From: an uncultured Flavobacterium sp.
Lineage (GTDB): Bacteria; Bacteroidota; Bacteroidia; Flavobacteriales; Flavobacteriaceae
Length of the DNA stretch: 42,509 bases
Direction of reading: 5' to 3'
Assembly (NCBI GenBank): GCA_934636265.1
Contig: CAKUAD010000014.1
Span: 1 to 42,509, forward strand
Shown: piece by piece, positions 8,677 to 16,307 of the stretch
Numbering within the stretch: the stretch's first letter is position 1
Layout of the letters: each line of letters starts with the position of its first letter
Translations under genes and position numbers: made by a program
Notes under the pieces: model-generated
The model's input: only the letters and a program-made list of their open reading frames with translations
Told to the model about the DNA's origin: nothing
Database searches by the model: none

Positions 8677-9795
8677 ATGAAGTTTATCGTTTCAAGCTCA
8701 TACCTGCTCAAACAATTGCAGGTTTTAGGAAGTGTCATCAACAGCAACAACACGCTGGCGATCCTCGACAATTTTCTATTTGAACTCGACAATAACACCC
8801 TGACCGTTTCGGCCTCTGATCTGGAGACCACCATGTCGGCCACGCTGGAGATCGACTCGTCTAGTCAGGGAAGCGTTGCAGTTCCCGCCAAGCTTTTGCT
8901 GGAAATCCTGAAAACGTTCCCCGAGCAGCCGCTTACCTTTACCGTAGAGGACAACAGCACGATAGAAATCAGCTCAAATTCCGGAAAGTACGCCTTGGCC
9001 TACGCTCCGGGTGACGAGTTCCCTAAATCGGTTGTACTGGACAATACCAGCAAAACGATGGTCCCGGCCGAAATTCTGGCCACTGCCATCAGCAAAACGA
9101 TTTTTGCAGCCGGAAGTGACGATTTGCGCCCGGTGATGTCGGGTGTTTTCTTCCAGTTTTCGCCTGAAGGGCTCACATTTGTCGCTACCGATGCACACAA
9201 ACTGGTCAAGTATGCCCGCACCGACGTCAAAGCCGACAAGGTGGCCGAATTTATCATGCCCAAAAAGCCGCTCAACATCTTAAAGAGTATTTTAGGCGGA
9301 TCGGATGCTGAGATCAAAATTGAATACAATGACTCCAACGCGACTTTCGGATTCGAAAATTATGTACTGACTTGTCGTTTGATCGACGGAAAGTATCCAA
9401 ACTACGAGGCCGTAATTCCCAAGGAGAATCCAAATAAACTGATGATTGACCGCTCGCAGTTCCAGAGTTCGGTGCGTCGTGTGGCGATTTTCTCCAACAA
9501 GACCACGCACCAGATCCGTCTGAAAATTGCGGGAACCGAACTTAACATCTCGGCTGAGGACATCGATTATTCAAACAAGGCTGAGGAACGCCTTACCTGT
9601 GATTATCAAGGTGATGACATGCAGATTGGGTTTAACTCGCGCTTTTTGATCGAGATGCTGGGCAATTTGCAGTCCGACGTGATCCTGCTGGAAATGTCGA
9701 TGCCAAACCGCGCGGGAATTTTGACACCGGTGGACGGACTGGACGAGGGCGAAACCGTTACCATGCTGGTGATGCCTGTAATGCTCAATAACTAA
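8677..9795 (+). CDS. dnaN: DNA polymerase III beta subunit (sliding clamp)
   Basis: A 372-residue ring-forming clamp that holds DNA polymerase III on the template. It shows the three-domain clamp layout. Key stretches are MKFIVSSSYLLKQLQVLGSVI, VSASDLETTMSA, LRPVMSGVFFQ with TFVATDAHKLVKY, and the C-terminal VMPVMLNN of the peptide-binding pocket region. Length is normal. It is preceded by its own promoter box and followed by a terminator. It is not next to dnaA here, which is usual for this lineage. Confidence 0.97.
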   Translation: MKFIVSSSYLLKQLQVLGSVINSNNTLAILDNFLFELDNNTLTVSASDLETTMSATLEIDSSSQGSVAVPAKLLLEILKTFPEQPLTFTVEDNSTIEISSNSGKYALAYAPGDEFPKSVVLDNTSKTMVPAEILATAISKTIFAAGSDDLRPVMSGVFFQFSPEGLTFVATDAHKLVKYARTDVKADKVAEFIMPKKPLNILKSILGGSDAEIKIEYNDSNATFGFENYVLTCRLIDGKYPNYEAVIPKENPNKLMIDRSQFQSSVRRVAIFSNKTTHQIRLKIAGTELNISAEDIDYSNKAEERLTCDYQGDDMQIGFNSRFLIEMLGNLQSDVILLEMSMPNRAGILTPVDGLDEGETVTMLVMPVMLNN

Positions 9796-9814
9796 CCAAA
9801 GCAATATTGACCGA

Positions 9815-9844
9815 AAACCGTGGGTTGTCCTGCGGTTTTTTTTT
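9815..9844 (+). terminator. Terminator after dnaN
   Basis: AAAACCGTGGG pairs imperfectly with TCCTGCGGTTTT and is followed by nine T (9836-9844), 20 bp past the dnaN stop. Confidence 0.7.
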
Positions 9845-9855
9845 GTCCCGACGTC

Positions 9856-9883
9856 TTGTTTTGCAAACCTAATGCTACCTTTG
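9856..9883 (+). promoter_or_regulatory. Promoter of mnmE, close to the start codon
   Basis: TTG (9856-9858) and TACCTTTG (9876-9883) are 17 bp apart. Only four bases separate the -7 box from the ATG at 9888, so the transcript is predicted to be leaderless or nearly so. Confidence 0.55.
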
Positions 9884-9887
9884 CACC

Positions 9888-11279
9888 ATGACGCATCAGG
9901 AGACTATTGCCGCACTTGCCACGCCCGCCGGAGCGGGAGCCATATCGGTCATCAGGATTTCCGGTCCGAACGCCTTTGCGATTGCCTTTGGACTGTTCCG
10001 TCCGCTGCGCAAAAAAGACATGACGCGTCAAAAAACGCACACCATCCATCTTGGACATATCATCAGTGGTGAATCGGTGCTCGACCAAGTCCTGCTTTGC
10101 CTTTTTAAGGGTCCTAACTCCTATACCGGCGAGGACACGATTGAAATCTCATGCCATGGTTCGCCCTATATCCAGCAGCAGATTTTACAACTTTTGATCC
10201 GCAGCGGATGCCGGATGGCGCAACCCGGCGAGTTTACCCTAAGGGCATTTCTCAACGGCAAAATCGATCTTTCGCAGGCCGAAGCTGTTGCTGATTTGAT
10301 CGCGTCGGACAGTGAAGCCTCGCACCGCGTAGCCATGCAACAGATGCGCGGCGGATTCTCGAACGAACTGGAAATGCTGCGAACCGAGTTGCTCAATTTT
10401 GCCTCGCTGATCGAACTCGAACTGGACTTCTCAGAAGAGGACGTAGAGTTTGCCGACCGTTCGGCCTTTTCCACCTTGCTCCAGCGCATAGAAACCGTGC
10501 TCAAACGGCTGGTAGATTCATTTGCGGTGGGCAACGTAATCAAGAACGGGATTCCCGTGGCCATTGCGGGCGAACCCAACGTGGGCAAATCGACACTGCT
10601 CAATGCACTACTTAACGAGGAACGCGCCATTGTGAGCGACATTGCCGGAACCACGCGCGATGTGATTGAGGATGAAATCTCGATTGGCGGATTGTCGTTC
10701 CGTTTTATCGACACGGCCGGAATTCGCGACACGCAGGATGTTATTGAGAGTATCGGCATCCGCAAGACTTTTGAAAAAATGGAGTCGGCACAGGTAATTT
10801 TGTATCTCGTGGACATTGTGCTGCTTACCAATACAGACGACTTGGAAAGGCTACAAAATCAGGTGCAGCAGATCCGCAACCGCTTTCCGCAAAAGCCGCT
10901 GGTGATCGTGGGCAACAAGGCCGACAAACTTACGGCCGATGAACTGGCCCATATTCAGAGCAATATCGATCTGATTCCAATTTCGGCCAAAACCAAATCC
11001 GGCCTTGAAGCGCTCAAATCGCGGCTACTGTCATTTGTCGGCACCGGCGCTTTAAAAAACAGCGATACCATCGTCACCAATTCACGTCACTACGACGCCC
11101 TGCTAAACGCCCTGAACGAAATCGTGAAAGTGCGCCATTCACTCGAAGCCGGAGTTCCCGCCGACCTGATGGCCATCGACATCCGCCAGGCACTTTACCA
11201 CTTGGGCGAAATCACCGGGCAGGTTACCAATGATGAGTTGTTGGGGAATATTTTTGCGAATTTTTGTATCGGAAAGTAA
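9888..11279 (+). CDS. mnmE: tRNA modification GTPase MnmE
   Basis: A 463-residue GTPase that, with MnmG, modifies U34 of certain tRNAs. The N-terminal folate-binding domain starts IAALATPAGAGAISVIRISG. The G domain holds GEPNVGKST, the G2 loop region IAGTTRD, DTAGIR and GNKAD. The C-terminal helical domain ends in the family-diagnostic FCIGK with its conserved Cys. The last 18 bases form one of the two attachment repeats bounding the island, so part of the 3' end may come from the island and yet keeps the protein intact. Downstream, transcription passes into island DNA with a hairpin terminator at 11336. Confidence 0.97.
   Translation: MTHQETIAALATPAGAGAISVIRISGPNAFAIAFGLFRPLRKKDMTRQKTHTIHLGHIISGESVLDQVLLCLFKGPNSYTGEDTIEISCHGSPYIQQQILQLLIRSGCRMAQPGEFTLRAFLNGKIDLSQAEAVADLIASDSEASHRVAMQQMRGGFSNELEMLRTELLNFASLIELELDFSEEDVEFADRSAFSTLLQRIETVLKRLVDSFAVGNVIKNGIPVAIAGEPNVGKSTLLNALLNEERAIVSDIAGTTRDVIEDEISIGGLSFRFIDTAGIRDTQDVIESIGIRKTFEKMESAQVILYLVDIVLLTNTDDLERLQNQVQQIRNRFPQKPLVIVGNKADKLTADELAHIQSNIDLIPISAKTKSGLEALKSRLLSFVGTGALKNSDTIVTNSRHYDALLNALNEIVKVRHSLEAGVPADLMAIDIRQALYHLGEITGQVTNDELLGNIFANFCIGK
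11262..11279 (+). repeat. Left attachment site (attL), last codons of mnmE
   Basis: TTTTGTATCGGAAAGTAA encodes F-C-I-G-K-stop in frame with mnmE. It matches the right copy at 16 of 18 bases; both differences are synonymous. Confidence 0.8.
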
Positions 11280-11335
11280 ATCACACCAATAATAGGAAGC
11301 TAAAAGAAAGAATCAGATAGCAAAAACCTTTTCAC

Positions 11336-11357
11336 CTCACGGCTTCCGTGAGTTTTT
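11336..11357 (+). terminator. Terminator downstream of mnmE, inside the island edge
   Basis: CTCACGG (11336-11342), loop CTT, CCGTGAG (11346-11352), then five T. It probably separates mnmE transcription from the recombinase gene. Confidence 0.75.
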
Positions 11358-11404
11358 ATTTTCCGATTGTTTCTCACTTTATTCCTTTTAATCCAAAAGT
11401 TGTA

Positions 11405-11460
11405 TTGAGTATTTATTGATTTTATATTTATCCTGTTAAACTCAATAAAACTCAATAAAA
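11405..11460. repeat. Inverted and tandem repeats upstream of the recombinase gene
   Basis: CTCAATAAAA occurs twice in tandem (11441-11450, 11451-11460), ending at the ATG. The inverted form TTGAGTATTTATTGA lies at 11405-11419. Either recombinase arm-type binding sites or an operator for the integrase promoter are plausible. Confidence 0.5.
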
Positions 11461-12534
11461 ATGACCGTCAAAATTCGCAAAAGACAATTGAAAGAAAAAG
11501 GCAGATATGCGCTTTATTTAGATATTTATGCTCATCAAAAACAATGGCAAGAAAATTTGAAACTTTATCTCGAAAATGATAAAGGCAATCCGACAATTAA
11601 ACAAATGAACAAACAAACTCTTGCAATAGCCGAGAGGGCTCAAACTGATAGATTACAACAGACACAAAGCGATTCATTTGGATATAAACGAATTGAAAAA
11701 ACGTATCGCACGTTTAATGAATTTTTTCATGAACTACTAGATGAAAGAAAACGAACTAGTATCAATTTGGTAAGTTGGGACAGCGTCTATAAGCATCTCA
11801 ATAATTTTAACAACTCAATTCTTTTCACAGAGCTTACAGATAGATTTCTTGAAGAATTTAAAGCCAAACTTTTAACCAAATTAAAACCTAATTCAGCTTC
11901 TTCTTATTTTAATATTTTAAAAGGCTCAATCCATGAAGCATACAGAAGAGGTTTAATAAAAGACAATCCCGCAAATCGGGTCAAATGCATCAAGGAAGTA
12001 GATACTAATAGAGAATATTTGACAAAGGAAGAAGTCGAGAAATTGATAGAAACAGATTGCAGATATGACGTTTTAAAAAGAGCTTTCTTATTCTCTTGTC
12101 TTACTGGACTACGTTGGAGCGACGTAAATAATCTAAAATGGAAAGATATTCGTTATGAAGACGATGTTGCTTACATTGTCTACACTCAAAAGAAAACGAA
12201 AAATTCAGAATTGTTACCGATATCGCCAAACGCAGTTAAGCTTATGGGAGACGTTGGCGACTTACAGGATAAAGTATTTATTGGATTAAGATATAGCTCA
12301 TATTTCAATACTGCTCTGGTCACATGGGTTGCCAATGCGGGAATTAAGAAACATATTACTTTTCACTGTGGGCGCCATACGAATGCAATTCTTCTTTTGA
12401 ACAATGGGGTCGATATTTTTACTGTATCTAAAATGCTGGGACACCGAGATTTACAAACGACTTCGATTTATGCTAAGGTAATGAATAAAACCAAGATTGA
12501 TGCTATTAGAAAGTTGCCCACATTCTCATTCTAA
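11461..12534 (+). CDS. Tyrosine recombinase / integrase of the island
   Basis: A 357-residue site-specific recombinase with an N-terminal arm-binding region, a SAM-like core-binding domain (about residues 70-170) and a C-terminal catalytic domain. Catalytic residues are visible: R218 (TGLRWSD), a Lys in TQKKTKN, H302 and R305 (FHCGRHT), H328 (LGHRD) and the nucleophile Y337 (TSIYAKV). It resembles integrases of Bacteroidota conjugative and mobilisable elements. Its position 180 bp inside the left repeat, pointing into the island, makes it the likely enzyme for integration at mnmE. A terminator follows. Confidence 0.93.
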   Translation: MTVKIRKRQLKEKGRYALYLDIYAHQKQWQENLKLYLENDKGNPTIKQMNKQTLAIAERAQTDRLQQTQSDSFGYKRIEKTYRTFNEFFHELLDERKRTSINLVSWDSVYKHLNNFNNSILFTELTDRFLEEFKAKLLTKLKPNSASSYFNILKGSIHEAYRRGLIKDNPANRVKCIKEVDTNREYLTKEEVEKLIETDCRYDVLKRAFLFSCLTGLRWSDVNNLKWKDIRYEDDVAYIVYTQKKTKNSELLPISPNAVKLMGDVGDLQDKVFIGLRYSSYFNTALVTWVANAGIKKHITFHCGRHTNAILLLNNGVDIFTVSKMLGHRDLQTTSIYAKVMNKTKIDAIRKLPTFSF

Positions 12535-12554
12535 ATATTTAAACGATGAAATTT

Positions 12555-12587
12555 AAAAGAGGAGCCGAAATGTTCCTCTTTTTTTTT
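12555..12587 (+). terminator. Terminator after the recombinase gene
   Basis: AAAAGAGGA (12555-12563) pairs with TCCTCTTTT (12574-12582), with a run of T continuing to 12587. Confidence 0.85.
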
Positions 12588-12721
12588 GGAAAAATTTCTT
12601 CATGTCGATTTTTTTTGGTACTATTACTTTTAGATAGGTCTCAAGTACTTATTTAGAGAGTGAACCAAATCACATCTCGGATCGAAAAACTTAAAACAGT
12701 CTGGTAATAAGGCTGCCTCTG

Positions 12722-12761
12722 AAAATCGCAGAAGTGGAATCTCTTCCACGAAAAAATCGCA
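12722..12761. repeat. Direct repeats flanking a hairpin upstream of the HTH gene
   Basis: AAAATCGCA occurs at 12722-12730 and 12753-12761. Between them is a hairpin, GTGGAA (12734-12739), 4-nt loop, TTCCAC (12744-12749). It sits 28 bp before the HTH gene and is a candidate operator or iteron. Confidence 0.45.
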
Positions 12762-12788
12762 TTTAATAATATTTAAAAACTTTCACTC

Positions 12789-13094
12789 ATGAAGGATGAA
12801 TTATTATTTGCAATCGAGAAGTTAATCGATCGCAAACTTATTAGCAATGAGAAAGAATATCTTGACGTTCAAGAAGCCTGCTTCTTTCTGGGTATAAGCA
12901 AATCACACTTATACAAATTAAATTTCAGAAAAATAATTCCATACTACAAATCATCGTCGGGTAAGAAGGTGTATTATCTCAAAAAAGACCTTATAAAGTA
13001 CTTAACCGAATATCGTTTTATGTCTAAATCAGAAATGGAAATAACGGCACGAAACCGTTTTCAAGAAGACAAAGGAGGTGGTTATGTTCGATAA
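12789..13094 (+). CDS. Helix-turn-helix (excisionase/MerR-like) DNA-binding protein
   Basis: A 101-residue protein. Residues 25-75 read as a winged HTH_17-type domain: LDVQEACFFLGISKSHLYKL followed by IIPYYKSSSGKKVYYLKKDLIKYL. Such proteins are common in Bacteroidota mobile elements as excisionase-like or regulatory factors. It overlaps the next gene by 11 bp, and the next gene's Shine-Dalgarno sequence lies within its 3' end, so the two are translationally coupled. A role in excision or in control of the downstream replication-like gene is inferred from position. Confidence 0.8.
   Translation: MKDELLFAIEKLIDRKLISNEKEYLDVQEACFFLGISKSHLYKLNFRKIIPYYKSSSGKKVYYLKKDLIKYLTEYRFMSKSEMEITARNRFQEDKGGGYVR
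13071..13080 (+). promoter_or_regulatory. Strong Shine-Dalgarno sequence for the replication-like gene
   Basis: AAAGGAGGTG precedes the ATG at 13084 by three bases (five from the GGAGG core). A canonical ribosome site is unusual in this phylum. It decides the start: ATG 13084 rather than the GTG at 13078. Confidence 0.75.
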
Positions 13095-13971
13095 TATTAG
13101 TTTCACAATTGAAAAATTTGAACCCAAAGACTTTGTTCGACTGACTGAGAATTACACACAAAACGATCCATTAAATAAAGGCGATTGGTTTCAAACAGAC
13201 TGGCAAAATTTACGGATTAACTACTATCCGAACCAAAAGAAAGTTAGGGTAAGCAATAGTCTTCATAAATTTTACAATTCCGAGATAGTGGGACTTGGAA
13301 CGTATAACCACAACGATTATACGATGAGCCAAGTAAACGAAACTATTCTTTATTTGGAAAATGCTTTTAACAGAAGTTCTAAAGACATGAAATTAATCGG
13401 GCGTTTTGAATTTGGGATTAACGTAAACACTCAGTCAGTAAAACCTTTTGACATTATAGACAGATACCAGAGTATGGTAACCACGGCAACTAATAGTTTC
13501 AATTTGATGTATAACAAAACTGGAAAATCAACGTGTAAGTTTTGTTCTTTTTCTCATTATACAATTAAGTGTTATGACAAAATGAGACAAATGGGCTTAT
13601 CTGGCGATAATATCCTAAGATACGAAATGGTGCATCACTCATCAATAAAAACTAGAGAAGTATTTAAGAAAGAAGAAATTTCTCTTGAAGATTTGATGGA
13701 TAATGTTATTTGGAATAATTGCCACGAAAGGCTTGTAAAGTCGTATGATTCGATTAGAATGATTGGTTTCCCATCGGACGGAGCAAATAATTATGCAAAA
13801 ACTCTCTGCTATAGTTTTGCTACTCTTAATAAGGACTACAAAATGCATTTGAAAAACATCATGAACGAATTAAAAGAAGCGCACGATGTCGTAAAAAATT
13901 CTTCAGAAAATCCGCATTGTATGGTTCGAGAAGGACTAATAAGGAATTACCAAAGATTAATATTGAACTGA
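13084..13971 (+). CDS. Replication-initiator-like protein
   Basis: A 295-residue protein. Three segments recall plasmid and phage rolling-circle initiators (Rep/G2P type): GRFEFGIN (106-113), IKCYDKMRQ (161-169) and ILRYEM (177-182). The YDK...LR-E pattern is the core of that resemblance. I cannot locate a classical HUH metal motif, and CKFC (151-154) is the only Cys pair, so the assignment is tentative. Its place between an HTH gene and a helicase gene, with a large hairpin directly behind it, fits a replication module. It could instead be a defence or regulatory protein of unknown family. Confidence 0.45.
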   Translation: MFDNISFTIEKFEPKDFVRLTENYTQNDPLNKGDWFQTDWQNLRINYYPNQKKVRVSNSLHKFYNSEIVGLGTYNHNDYTMSQVNETILYLENAFNRSSKDMKLIGRFEFGINVNTQSVKPFDIIDRYQSMVTTATNSFNLMYNKTGKSTCKFCSFSHYTIKCYDKMRQMGLSGDNILRYEMVHHSSIKTREVFKKEEISLEDLMDNVIWNNCHERLVKSYDSIRMIGFPSDGANNYAKTLCYSFATLNKDYKMHLKNIMNELKEAHDVVKNSSENPHCMVREGLIRNYQRLILN

Positions 13972-13980
13972 AACAAAAAA

Positions 13981-14019
13981 GTCAAGTTGTAGTATTTATA
14001 AAATACAGTACAACTTGAC
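13981..14019. repeat. Long hairpin between the Rep-like and helicase genes
   Basis: A perfect 11-bp outer stem, GTCAAGTTGTA (13981-13991) with TACAACTTGAC (14009-14019). Next comes an AG bulge, then a 6-bp inner stem GTATTT/AAATAC around loop ATA. There is no T-run, so it is not a standard terminator. It could be a replication origin hairpin, an attenuator, or a regulator site. Confidence 0.7.
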
Positions 14020-14041
14020 TAAATCTAAAGAAAAAGGAAAA

Positions 14042-15436
14042 ATGGAAAAAGCAATAAATAATATAATCTTTGATGATAATGACGAGGCATTTTTGGTTCG
14101 TCAAATAATTAAATATACCAATCAATCTGTTTTTTTATGTGGGAAAGCAGGAACTGGCAAATCAACATTATTGAAACTAATTATTGAGGAAACTGATAAA
14201 AAATATGCCCTTTTAGCCCCTACTGGAATGGCAGCTAAAAATATAGGTGGGCAAACAATCCATTCTTTTTTATCTATTAGTGGCAAAGAGTTATTTCCAA
14301 CTATAAACGATATAACATCGTCTTATAAAGAATCTAAGAAAAAATATATAAGAGAGTTAGACCTAATTGTTATAGATGAAATATCAATGGTTCAATCATA
14401 CTTATTTGACATATTGGATAGAGCGCTCAAAAATATTATGGGCAATTTAAAGCCTTTTGGAGGAAAACAATTATTAGTAGTTGGCGACGTGTATCAATTG
14501 CCCCCAGTTATAAAATCAGATGTCAAAAAGATTCTTTTAGAGAAATACCTTTCAAGATATTTTTTCGATACTCAAGCATATAAAAATAAATTTCTAATGG
14601 TAGAATTGAAAAAATGTTATAGGCAAAAAGACCAGTTATTTATGAATATTTTAGATGGTATCAAAGTAAATGATATATCGGATATATTGTTAAATTACTT
14701 GAATGAGAAATGCTACATGAGCAGTAGCTTGGTTGAAAACGAAACCCTTAATCTAACCGTTAAAAATGAAACCGCAGATTTTATCAATGACAAAAGATTA
14801 AAAGAAATTAAAAATGAAGAGATGGAATATAGCGCAATTATCCGCAACGTTTTTGATTTTAAAGATTATTTGGTAAAGGAGAAATTGATCTTAAAAGTTG
14901 GTGCAAAGGTTATGTTTATAAAAAACAATTTTGAACTCGGTTATCATAATGGTTCAATGGGAACAATAGTAGCCTTAGATAAAGATTCAATTTCAGTAAA
15001 ATTAGAAAACGAGGATAGAGTAATTGATGTAATGCGATGTGAGTGGGAAAATCAAAAATTTAATAATTCTACTTCTCTAATAGACACATTAGGAACAGCA
15101 TTCCAATTTCCAATCATTTTAGGTTGGGCTATTTCAATTCATAAAAGCCAGGGATTGACGTTAGAAAAGGTTCATGTCGATTTAAGTCAGCCAATTTTTG
15201 AATTTGGGCAACTGTATGTAGCGTTAAGTCGATGTACTTCTTTATCAGGACTAAGTTTCAATAGAATGATCAAACGAACTGATATAAAGGTTGATAAGGC
15301 GGTAGCCGATTTCTATAAAACTTTAGAGGGTCAAGTTCAGAAAGATTTATGCAATAAAGTAATCGATCAACTTATTGAAATAAATAACAAACTTGAAGAT
15401 AACCAAAGGGATAAGAAGCTTAAAATGACTAATTAA
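14042..15436 (+). CDS. PIF1/RecD-like superfamily 1 helicase
   Basis: A 464-residue cytosolic ATPase. Walker A is GKAGTGKST at residues 34-42. The rest of the PIF1/RecD2-like motif set follows: APTGMAAKN (Ia), VIDEISMV (II), VVGDVYQLPPV (III), and near the C-terminus SIHKSQGLTLEKV (V) and YVALSRCT (VI). It should unwind DNA 5' to 3'. I chose the ATG at 14042 with an A/G-rich leader; an in-frame TTG at 14015 lies inside the hairpin arm and is less likely. With the Rep-like gene it may form the island's replication module, though such helicases also occur in defence loci. Confidence 0.88.
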   Translation: MEKAINNIIFDDNDEAFLVRQIIKYTNQSVFLCGKAGTGKSTLLKLIIEETDKKYALLAPTGMAAKNIGGQTIHSFLSISGKELFPTINDITSSYKESKKKYIRELDLIVIDEISMVQSYLFDILDRALKNIMGNLKPFGGKQLLVVGDVYQLPPVIKSDVKKILLEKYLSRYFFDTQAYKNKFLMVELKKCYRQKDQLFMNILDGIKVNDISDILLNYLNEKCYMSSSLVENETLNLTVKNETADFINDKRLKEIKNEEMEYSAIIRNVFDFKDYLVKEKLILKVGAKVMFIKNNFELGYHNGSMGTIVALDKDSISVKLENEDRVIDVMRCEWENQKFNNSTSLIDTLGTAFQFPIILGWAISIHKSQGLTLEKVHVDLSQPIFEFGQLYVALSRCTSLSGLSFNRMIKRTDIKVDKAVADFYKTLEGQVQKDLCNKVIDQLIEINNKLEDNQRDKKLKMTN

Positions 15437-15660
15437 TTTTACTGGGCGAGGAAAATGGTTATTCTCCTCACCTTTCATTTGAATTCAATTAAATAATATT
15501 TGATATTAGACTATAAAAAGCAATGCGGAGATCATAGCTAACTAATAAAAAACATTATGGTCGAAGTGGTTCTTGTTAGGTCATTAGAAAAAACATTATT
15601 TTTACCTCAATATTCTACAGTATGTAAAAAAATAAAAATTAAATATCGCATTTGACAGAC

Positions 15661-15788
15661 CGATTCTTGTCCTGAAAAGTCGAAAATTCAAAGTACAACA
15701 GATGAAGTTTAGCAAAATGCTCAAGCATGGCTTGGGCGTTGCTTTACTATGTTACACAGGGCTTCGACTCCCTCAAGGACAGGTATCG
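15661..15788 (+). ncRNA. Candidate structured RNA in a 418-bp gene-free stretch
   Basis: Three nested helices can be drawn. P1: 15661-15673 with 15776-15788, 13 positions with one T-T mismatch and one G-U. P2: AGTCGAA 15678-15684 with TTCGACT 15763-15769. P3: 15717-15726 with 15730-15739, 10 bp with two G-U, closed by a 3-nt ATG loop and extended by AGCA/TGCT across a two-base bulge. No ORF covers it, and a T-rich terminator follows. It matches no RNA family I know. The rest of the gap (15437-15660) shows nothing I can name. Confidence 0.5.
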
Positions 15789-15818
15789 TAAATGACTCAA
15801 GCCTGTTTTTTTTACAGG
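15781..15818 (+). terminator. Terminator-like hairpin behind the candidate RNA
   Basis: ACAGG at 15779-15783 can pair with CCTGT (about 15807-15811), which is followed by a run of T. The first arm is shared with helix P1, so the two folds exclude each other. A second option is CCTGT/ACAGG closing the T-run itself. Confidence 0.4.
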
Positions 15819-15854
15819 TTATACAAACTGTTTTAATTTACTAACCTGTACTAT

Positions 15855-16169
15855 ATGAAAAAGTTTATTTTTATTATGTTGATCGCTTTATTTATTAATT
15901 GTAATAATAACGAGAAGCATTATCACGATGGAAATTATTCTACAACTATTGAGGTCTTTGGGATTAGCTTTGCAGAAATCAGCTATGAAATTTCTGGTAA
16001 CGAAATCGAAATCAATAATTCGGTAACTGGAACATCCAAACTAACATGTGAACAATTTCCGGATCGAATTGAATATAAAGAAAAAGATGGTGTTGTTAAA
16101 GTTCTAATGATATTGGAAAATGGTGATGTTCAAGTCACCGATGATATAGTTCTCAAAAAGGTTCGTTAG
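15855..16169 (+). CDS. Small lipoprotein of the island
   Basis: A 104-residue protein with a lipoprotein signal peptide. The hydrophobic core FIFIMLIALFI is followed by a lipobox-like cysteine at about residue 16 (INCNNNE). The mature part is short, mostly beta by pattern, with one further Cys (LTCEQF). I do not recognise the family. It stands alone between the candidate RNA and the convergent nuclease gene. Membrane lipoproteins on islands sometimes act in surface exclusion or immunity, but nothing here proves it. Confidence 0.6.
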   Translation: MKKFIFIMLIALFINCNNNEKHYHDGNYSTTIEVFGISFAEISYEISGNEIEINNSVTGTSKLTCEQFPDRIEYKEKDGVVKVLMILENGDVQVTDDIVLKKVR

Positions 16170-16222
16170 CAATTTACATGCAAATATTAAAAAATACTAT
16201 CTCTGGTTGGACACAACATTTG

Positions 16223-16259
16223 GGACGGAGATCGTAGGGTCATCTACTCGAACCCGTCC
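16223..16259. repeat. Hairpin between convergent island genes
   Basis: GGACGG (16223-16228) with CCGTCC (16254-16259), and inside it GTAG (16234-16237) with CTAC (16244-16247). There is no T-run. It lies between the lipoprotein stop and the nuclease stop. Confidence 0.5.
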
Positions 16260-16307
16260 TTGACATATTCTAGCTAATATTAGCATCATAAACGGTATCA
16301 TAATTTT

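Noticed and set aside
15755..15785. tRNA-like T-arm (AGGGCTTCGACTCCCT) near the island centre
   Set aside because: The stem and loop sizes do not fit a tRNA T-arm, and no anticodon or D-arm can be drawn upstream. It is better explained by helix P2 of the candidate RNA.
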